64,000 nucleotides of DNA. It comes from Aurantiochytrium sp. KH105. Lineage: Eukaryota > Sar > Bigyra > Thraustochytrida > Thraustochytriidae. The translations under genes were made by a program, and so were the position numbers. Shown here piece by piece: positions 57,775 to 64,000 of the stretch (position 1 is the stretch's first letter; each line of letters opens with the position of its first letter). The notes under the pieces were generated by a model that ran no database searches, had not been told where the DNA came from, and saw only the letters and a list, made by a program, of their open reading frames with translations. The stretch lies in contig BGKB01000033.1 of the NCBI GenBank assembly GCA_003116975.1, positions 434,001-498,000 of the forward strand. Reading direction: 5' to 3'.

Positions 57775-60700
57775 ATGTCGATGGGCACGCTGTTCGAGCT
57801 CGTCGCGGAGGGCGACCTGCGAAGCCTGAAGCGCGCGATCGAGCATGATCCGAGCAAACTCAACCAGCAAACATCGCCGCTGACACTTCTCATGTGGTCC
57901 GTGTATCCGCGCAGCGGAGGACACCCGAAAATAGCAAAGTGGCTCGTTGCGCAGGGCGCCAAGATGGATCTTCAAGAAATGGGACACGGGAGGACAGCGC
58001 TGATGATTGCCTGCGGCTACGACCAGCCAGAGGCAGCCGAGATGCTCATCAAGAGCGGCGCAAATCTCGACATACAAGCCAAAACCGGGTACACGGCGCT
58101 CATGTTCGCTTGTCAAAACAAACAGCCTCGCCTCGCACGGATGATCATCAAACGAGGCGCCGCCTTGGATCTTGCAAACTCCGATGGCTGGACCGCGCTC
58201 ATGACGGCTGCCTGCCACGGGGAGCCAGACACAGTCGGACTTCTTGCAGACTACGGGGCCAGCTTGGACCTCCAGAACAAGACTGGCATGACCGCGCTTC
58301 TGGGCGCTATCGAGCACGGCAAGGAGGAAAATGCGTTGCTTCTCATCGAGCGCGGCGCAGCGGTCGACATTGTTAATCGGGATGGCTACAGCGCTCTCAT
58401 GACCGCGTGCAGTCTGCAACTCCCACGTGTCGCGAGCGTGCTTCTCGATCGAGGCGCAGACCCAACTATTGTGGCCGAGTCCGGATGGACAGCGCTCATG
58501 CTCGCCGCCCGTCACGGCATGACAGACACTGTACAGCTCTTGATTCAGCGCGGCGCTCCAATTCATGTGCGTGACCCAGAGGGCTGGACGCCTTACCAGC
58601 TAGCGCGGCTCTGCGGCTCCAAGGAGACCATCGAGGTCCTCGTCAAGTTTGGCGCAGACTTAGCGTGCGCGCTTTCGCCAAGCCGGACTGCTCTTCTTCT
58701 CGCTTGCCGTAATGATGACCACGGGACGGTCCGGCGTCTCCTCGCCGAAGGCGCAGACCCCAATACCGCAGACGAAAAGGACGTATCCTCGCTCATGGAC
58801 GCCTGCCGCCACGGTCGCAAGGAGATCGCATTCCTTCTGATCCAGAGCGGCGCCGATATTAACGCGCGGGCACTCAATGGCTGGACAGCGCTCATGATGG
58901 CCTGCCGCAATAACCAGCCTGAGATCGCAAGACATCTCGTGGACCTGAATGCCTCTCTTGATGATCGAAGCAATGCCGGCTGGACCGCCCTTTCGCTCGC
59001 CTGTCGTTACCATCTCCCAGAAATTGCGCGCCTGCTCATTGCAGCTGGCGCGAACCTCAATCTTCGCAAAACGGACGGGTGGTCCGCTCTCATGTATGCT
59101 TGCGGCTATGGGCAGCCCGAGACAGCTCGGGCTCTCATCCTTAACGGCGCGAATCTCGACTTTGAAGACACGCATGGCTCGACGGCGCTTGTTCTCGCTC
59201 GATTCAATAAATTGGACGAGATCGCCGACATGCTCATCAAACACGGGGCCTCTGACGAATTCGGTTCGCCCTATGCGAACAATGCTTCCGCTCAGGAGTT
59301 CCCTGCAGGCTCGCACTCCCCCTTTCCCTCTGATCCACAAATGCACGAAGCAAGTGTTTTATTGTCGGAAGAGGCGTATTCGAAAAGAATCGATGGCCTG
59401 GAGATATCAAAGGCCCTGCTCGAGGCGTGCCGGAGCGATGAGGCGAAGAGAGCTCAGGATCTTATCGAAGCGGGTGCCGACCTCGATTTTCAAGACGCAG
59501 AGGGCTGGACGCCCCTCATATGCGCCGCCGTGAATGGAATGGACTCCACCGTCCGCTTTCTCGTCGACAATGGTGCTGCGCTCGATCTGAAAACAAGAAA
59601 AGACCAGTTCACAGCGCTCATGCATGCATGCGAAAGCGGGGATTTCGGAATCGTGCAAATACTGGTGGAGCGAGGCGTGGACTTTGAGATCCAAAACTCG
59701 AATGGCGGAACAGCGCTCATCCTCGCTTGTCGATACGAGTTTCCTGATATCGCAAATTATCTCATTGAGCAGGGCGCCGACGTGACCGTTTGCGACAACC
59801 ACAAACAAACTGCGCTTTTCTTTGCAGAGCGCAACAGTCTCTCCAAGACGATTTCACTCCTCCAAAGATACGGGGCTGTCGAATCGTCGCACCATTCTCA
59901 CCCGTCAGAAGACTTGCATGCAAGACCTCGGCCACATCAAGCGACTGCTCTCTTGGACGCCTGCCGCAACGGACGTGGTGATGATGCTCGAGCACTGATC
60001 GGCAGTGGATTCGAGATCGACACGCAAGATGTTCGAGGCTGGACCGCCCTGATGCTCGCATGCAGTAATGGCCTTCCTGAGATCGCGGAACTTCTCATTG
60101 CAAAAGGCGCCAATGTGAACGCTCAAAAGCAAGATGGATGGACCGCTCTCATGTTTGCCTGTCGACATAAGCAAGAACGAGTTGCTCAGCTCCTCATGGA
60201 ATGCGGCGCCGATATCAATATGCAGAATTGTAATGGGTGGACCGCACTAATTGTCTCCTCGCGCTACAGAGCCACCGAGACAGCCCAGGAACTTATACTC
60301 CGAGGTGCTGGTCTTGATAAAAAGGATACGATGGGGCGGACTGCGCTCGATTTTGCTTGTGTATACGCCGATGCAAAGCTTGTGCAAGCCTTATTGGCCG
60401 CCGGTGCTACAGCTGACGTGCGCGACGAGAGAGACAGGTCTTTAATCTCCATTGTCAAGGCCCTCGGAAAAAGGGATATTGTGCGACTACTTCAAAATGC
60501 AAAGACAGGTCTCGCGAAGCTGAATCGCCATACTGCGCCCACAGAATGCGAAGAGGACCTTCCTGCATCAGCGGATCGTGACAGTCTCTCCTATGAGCTC
60601 ATTCGGGCATGCCGCGAAGGTCGCATGGCTGAGGCACGGGCGATAGTTCTAGAAGGCGCTCCCCTCGACGTATCTGACCCGTCAGGATGGACTCCTCTCA

Positions 60701-63700
60701 TGTACGCGTGTCGGTGCGAGGACACAAGATTAGCTGAATTGCTTGTCAATCGCGGTGCCAAACTCGACTCACAAAACAGCGATGGGTGGTCAGCCCTCAT
60801 GCTAGCGTGCAGGCTCGAGCGTCGCCATCTTGTCGACATACTTTTGTGTTACGGAGCCAAGGTAGATCTGAGGGCGAATCAGGGCTGGACAGCTCTGATG
60901 CTTTCTTGCTTTGACCTCGACGCCGAGGTGCTGCCTGCGGATCAAACGGTGAATGTATCGTGCGCGCAATTATGTTGGACTGCCGGCGCCAGCCTTCACT
61001 GGTCCTCCGTTGATGGGCAAACTGCACCTGCGATCGCAAAGTCCACCTCAAATCGCAAGGACGTTGAGATCTTTCTTGACTTTGTCGGCGAGTCTGACCT
61101 TGCGGCGTATCTTCTCGACGACCAACAATTGCCTCGATCGACTGTGCTAAGCTTCTTTCAGAAGAACATTCTCACCTTTCAAGACGTCGCAAAACTCGAT
61201 GAGAGTGCTCTTGTGTGTCTGGGCGTCAATAACAATGCTCAGGCCACGAAGATACTTCGCGCGGCCGCAAAGCGGAGCCTTGCCGTCTCTTATCCTCTGG
61301 ACCCTGCACAGCAACATCAGACAATGATCGACGTCCATCGCCTTGTCGCCGAGGTGGCTCGTGCGCGTGAAGAGACACCCGAGGGTTTGCATGGAGTTCT
61401 TCTGCACGAAAGAATTCGCCAAGCCCTCACGGATCTCGACGCATTCGCCGATCCCTTTTCAAGCCTGACTGAGCTTGTCGAAAGAATGGATAATATTGAT
61501 GTGCAAATGGCAGTCTTTGACGATCTCCAGGCAGAAATGGCGCGCGACTCTTCTCGTAGCGCCGAAAGGGATCGAGCTCGCGATGCGTTGGTGCGATTTA
61601 TTTCGTCTGCATTCGAAGATGGCCAGGGTGAGCAGACTCTGGCAAATTGGCAGACAGATGTAGGCATCCGTCGGATGCTGGAGGTTTGCGAGTCAGCATG
61701 GTGCGAGGCCGGCTTTGGTGAGATTCCCTCTTTATCCTCTGACGCGTCCATAGACTTTTCCGTCATGAAAACTGGAATTGAAGAAGTCCATGATTTGGAG
61801 CGAAGCTTCGTTTCTCACGCCAATCTGATCAAATCCAGATACCTTCAGACGTGCGATGCTCTACGTGCCCTCAGTAAGCGATCCGAGGAGCTCGTGCCGG
61901 ATCGGAGCACTCTGTTTTTTTCCATCGAGCATCCCGAAGTGACTTACAAGTTGACCGAGGAGATCAAGCAGGTGGAAAACGCCTTGTTTGAAGAGCTCAA
62001 TGCTCTTCGCGCGGATTTACCGTCCATGAGAAGGCTCGTTTTCGCAAGTCAAAACTTTCTCATGAGCGCAATCATTTACTTCCGCAACACGTTGCCCGAG
62101 GAGCTTGGCGATCTTGTGAACAGGATTAAAAACGTCAAGGCTCTCAAAGCCTATCTGGAGCAAGGCAGCAAGGCACCCGATACAAGACCCATTGTGGTCT
62201 TGCGCAAAGAGCTCTTTGACCTCAGAAGGAGCAGAGCTCACGCCGTCCAAGAGCTCGAATACGCCCGAGAGGCGCGCGAAGCATTATGTGCAGAAAATGA
62301 CGAGGAGATTGCTCAACTGGAAGAGCAGGTATCAGCCATCAATTTATACGATACTTGCCGTGACGTGTGTCGGCAGCGTGCGGACATCCTTGCTCATGCA
62401 GAGCAACACTATCCGGAGCTTTTGCACGACTCTGCGTGGCTTCGCACCCTTGGCATTATGGACGTGGGGCAGGTCGAATTAAGCAAGCTTGGACTTTGGT
62501 GGGATGGTGTCACCCTGCAAGACTTCACCATCGTCAGTCGTCTCAGTTCGACTCCCGGCAAGGAGGTACTTCACGTGTGTGACCCGTATGGCCAAGATTT
62601 GGTACTCCGGGAATTTCACCTCATTGAAGCCGGTCGAAGTAGACACTTCTTCGCTCAGATGACGACGCTCGCCAAGATTCAATCGCCGCACCTTGTTCAC
62701 GTGGAGGCCATTTTCATGAAGTCTCCCCAAACCGGATACTTGGTCTCTCCTCTTTACACGGGTGGGAATCTCGCGTCATTCATTCGCAATGATACAAAAA
62801 CAAATGTCAAGGAGCGCCGATTCCTTGCCGTCGGTATTCTCGAGGGTCTCTGCGCCCTGCACGATTGTGGCTTTGTGCATTCCTTCCTCGAGCCTAAACG
62901 TGTCTTTTTGACCTCTACGCTCGAACCAGTGCTTCAACCCTTTGACGGCGAGCTCTCGTCTGAAAGAAGCAAGTCCAACCTCATGCAAACGGCCGACTCA
63001 TACCTCGCGCTTGAGACTCACGAAGGCAGGCATAAAGCCGTCAACACTTCGGTGGACGTTTTTGCTGCTGGGGTCATTTTCAAGGAGCTCTTCCCCAACT
63101 GCTCAAGTGCCATGTGCGAATTGATCGCGACCATGTGTTCGGCAGACCCTGAATCTCGCCCCACGGCTCGCGAAGCGCTACATCACGTTGCGCTGGCGCC
63201 GACGCTTGACGAAAGTTCTGACTCTTTCCATGATCGTGATAATGATGATGATGAGGAGGAGGAGGAGAGAGAGGAATCTCACCCTACTGTCCTCAGTCTG
63301 ATGGAAGCCGCAAGAAACAATCCTTCGCTCACAAATCGCACAGAGCAATTTTCTCAATCGCCGGAGACTTCGGCATCGGTCACGGGATCGCTCCGATTTA
63401 CCTCTGCAATTTCTGCTGGCACGGCGTCTTCCAATCTTGATTCTTCCCAAGGCCCACTGAAACCTAGTCCGTCTTCTTCTTCTGGTTTCATGGTCCAGCA
63501 CAAGGTTACGGAAAGCGATGAAGATGCCTCGGACGCGACGGAAGGGCCAGCAGTTGACTCCGCACGAGGTGTGAGTGCTTCTTGGGAAATAGGATTCTCA
63601 TCAATGGGTAGAGCAAGAACAGAGAATGAGTCGCGGGGCCTCAATGCGCCGAGCTCTCCGAGTCCCACCGGGTTTTCGTACCCAGAAAGCCCAAACTCGA

Positions 63701-64000
63701 CGCATTCGCGAAAACTCTCGGACGGCTTCGCAAGTGATTTCGGTGAGTGTTTTTTGGACTCATCAAGCCACGTGAAGACAATTCAAGACTACATTCTGTG
63801 CACGTGCTGTCCGGCATGTACGACGGCATTTTTCGACTTTGACGGATGTTGCGCAATCAAGTGCAGCAACCCCAACTGCTCTTATTTTTATTGCGCGTGG
63901 TGTTTGACGTCTTGTTCGATGGATGCAAACGAGTGTCAGATGCACGTGCAGAAGTGTCCGGAAAAGCCTCCTGGTGAAGATGGACTCTTTGCGGACCTCC
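57775..64000 (+). CDS. Giant ankyrin-SAM-pseudokinase-zinc finger protein (3' end outside window)
   Basis: The frame is open from ATG 57775 (MSMGTLFELV; a second ATG at 57781) to the window edge, over 2,075 codons without a stop or intron. About 28-30 ankyrin repeats (GWTALMxACR type) lie in four blocks, at about residues 39-497, 546-702, 723-912 and 941-1105, separated by Ser/His-rich linkers. A SAM-like domain follows (about 1103-1167; VLSFFQKNILTFQDVAKLD). A helical, coiled-coil-prone region covers about 1183-1560. A protein-kinase fold spans about 1581-1807, but its key residues are changed: Arg1612 stands for the ATP lysine, HSFLEPKRV for HRDLKPxNV, and FDG for DFG. DVFAAGVIFKEL is kept. 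After an acidic/Ser-rich linker, a Cys-rich finger (about 2009-2062; CCPAC, CAIKC, CSYFYCAWC, then CxMHVQKC) resembles the IBR/Rcat zinc fold of RBR ubiquitin ligases. It is probably a signalling scaffold. Confidence 0.88.
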   Translation, partial: MSMGTLFELVAEGDLRSLKRAIEHDPSKLNQQTSPLTLLMWSVYPRSGGHPKIAKWLVAQGAKMDLQEMGHGRTALMIACGYDQPEAAEMLIKSGANLDIQAKTGYTALMFACQNKQPRLARMIIKRGAALDLANSDGWTALMTAACHGEPDTVGLLADYGASLDLQNKTGMTALLGAIEHGKEENALLLIERGAAVDIVNRDGYSALMTACSLQLPRVASVLLDRGADPTIVAESGWTALMLAARHGMTDTVQLLIQRGAPIHVRDPEGWTPYQLARLCGSKETIEVLVKFGADLACALSPSRTALLLACRNDDHGTVRRLLAEGADPNTADEKDVSSLMDACRHGRKEIAFLLIQSGADINARALNGWTALMMACRNNQPEIARHLVDLNASLDDRSNAGWTALSLACRYHLPEIARLLIAAGANLNLRKTDGWSALMYACGYGQPETARALILNGANLDFEDTHGSTALVLARFNKLDEIADMLIKHGASDEFGSPYANNASAQEFPAGSHSPFPSDPQMHEASVLLSEEAYSKRIDGLEISKALLEACRSDEAKRAQDLIEAGADLDFQDAEGWTPLICAAVNGMDSTVRFLVDNGAALDLKTRKDQFTALMHACESGDFGIVQILVERGVDFEIQNSNGGTALILACRYEFPDIANYLIEQGADVTVCDNHKQTALFFAERNSLSKTISLLQRYGAVESSHHSHPSEDLHARPRPHQATALLDACRNGRGDDARALIGSGFEIDTQDVRGWTALMLACSNGLPEIAELLIAKGANVNAQKQDGWTALMFACRHKQERVAQLLMECGADINMQNCNGWTALIVSSRYRATETAQELILRGAGLDKKDTMGRTALDFACVYADAKLVQALLAAGATADVRDERDRSLISIVKALGKRDIVRLLQNAKTGLAKLNRHTAPTECEEDLPASADRDSLSYELIRACREGRMAEARAIVLEGAPLDVSDPSGWTPLMYACRCEDTRLAELLVNRGAKLDSQNSDGWSALMLACRLERRHLVDILLCYGAKVDLRANQGWTALMLSCFDLDAEVLPADQTVNVSCAQLCWTAGASLHWSSVDGQTAPAIAKSTSNRKDVEIFLDFVGESDLAAYLLDDQQLPRSTVLSFFQKNILTFQDVAKLDESALVCLGVNNNAQATKILRAAAKRSLAVSYPLDPAQQHQTMIDVHRLVAEVARAREETPEGLHGVLLHERIRQALTDLDAFADPFSSLTELVERMDNIDVQMAVFDDLQAEMARDSSRSAERDRARDALVRFISSAFEDGQGEQTLANWQTDVGIRRMLEVCESAWCEAGFGEIPSLSSDASIDFSVMKTGIEEVHDLERSFVSHANLIKSRYLQTCDALRALSKRSEELVPDRSTLFFSIEHPEVTYKLTEEIKQVENALFEELNALRADLPSMRRLVFASQNFLMSAIIYFRNTLPEELGDLVNRIKNVKALKAYLEQGSKAPDTRPIVVLRKELFDLRRSRAHAVQELEYAREAREALCAENDEEIAQLEEQVSAINLYDTCRDVCRQRADILAHAEQHYPELLHDSAWLRTLGIMDVGQVELSKLGLWWDGVTLQDFTIVSRLSSTPGKEVLHVCDPYGQDLVLREFHLIEAGRSRHFFAQMTTLAKIQSPHLVHVEAIFMKSPQTGYLVSPLYTGGNLASFIRNDTKTNVKERRFLAVGILEGLCALHDCGFVHSFLEPKRVFLTSTLEPVLQPFDGELSSERSKSNLMQTADSYLALETHEGRHKAVNTSVDVFAAGVIFKELFPNCSSAMCELIATMCSADPESRPTAREALHHVALAPTLDESSDSFHDRDNDDDEEEEEREESHPTVLSLMEAARNNPSLTNRTEQFSQSPETSASVTGSLRFTSAISAGTASSNLDSSQGPLKPSPSSSSGFMVQHKVTESDEDASDATEGPAVDSARGVSASWEIGFSSMGRARTENESRGLNAPSSPSPTGFSYPESPNSTHSRKLSDGFASDFGECFLDSSSHVKTIQDYILCTCCPACTTAFFDFDGCCAIKCSNPNCSYFYCAWCLTSCSMDANECQMHVQKCPEKPPGEDGLFADL

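Noticed and set aside
57013-58566. A 517-codon minus-strand frame overlapping the ankyrin gene start
   Set aside because: It is the antisense image of the ankyrin repeats, continued through GC-rich repeats. The sense repeats are unmistakable.
62515-63195. Calling the ankyrin protein an active kinase
   Set aside because: The ATP lysine, catalytic aspartate and metal-binding residues are all replaced.

Overview
The window looks like nuclear DNA of a GC-rich, intron-poor, single-celled eukaryote. Genes are long uninterrupted frames. Only three introns can be supported: GT-AG, all in phase 0, 95 to 320 nt long. Intergenic spaces are full of short tandem repeats. Eukaryote-only proteins are present: VPS18, tepsin, a BEACH protein, DNA polymerase epsilon, an RGS protein and the ciliary transition-zone protein MKS1. 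MKS1 implies a flagellated stage. Together with the compact GC-rich style and the protist-type domain fusions, this fits a thraustochytrid-like stramenopile. That placement is inference; nothing here proves the lineage.

Layout, left to right: VPS18 (-); glycyl-tRNA synthetase (+, one intron); coproporphyrinogen III oxidase (-, one intron); a doubtful 124-aa frame (+); a 129-aa unknown protein (+); tepsin-like ENTH/VHS protein (-); a 586-aa unknown protein (+); a single-pass membrane protein with a cytoplasmic RGS domain (-); an L-2-hydroxyglutarate dehydrogenase-type flavoenzyme (+); a 3,681-aa BEACH protein in one 11-kb exon (-); a BioF-type synthase (+); a RING protein with a duplicated C-terminal domain (-); a small MGC-type lipid-anchored protein (+); MKS1 (+); a 371-aa unknown protein (+); a membrane-anchored dikinase with rifampin-phosphotransferase domain order (+, one intron); a 440-aa low-complexity protein (-); DNA polymerase epsilon catalytic subunit (-); and a giant ankyrin/SAM/pseudokinase/zinc-finger protein that runs off the right edge (+).

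Most neighbours are head-to-head or tail-to-tail, so promoters are largely shared and bidirectional. The exception is a same-strand run at 38347-46137 with gaps as small as 69 nt. The genes are not one pathway. VPS18, tepsin and the BEACH protein all act in endosome/lysosome/TGN traffic, and CPOX, GlyRS and BioF are housekeeping enzymes. The most unusual genes are the ankyrin-pseudokinase giant, the RPH-like dikinase, the RGS membrane protein and the RING protein. A shared promoter motif (GMAAGTSNNCTAT) recurs upstream of several genes. I saw no mobile element, viral relic, CRISPR array, rRNA or convincing tRNA.
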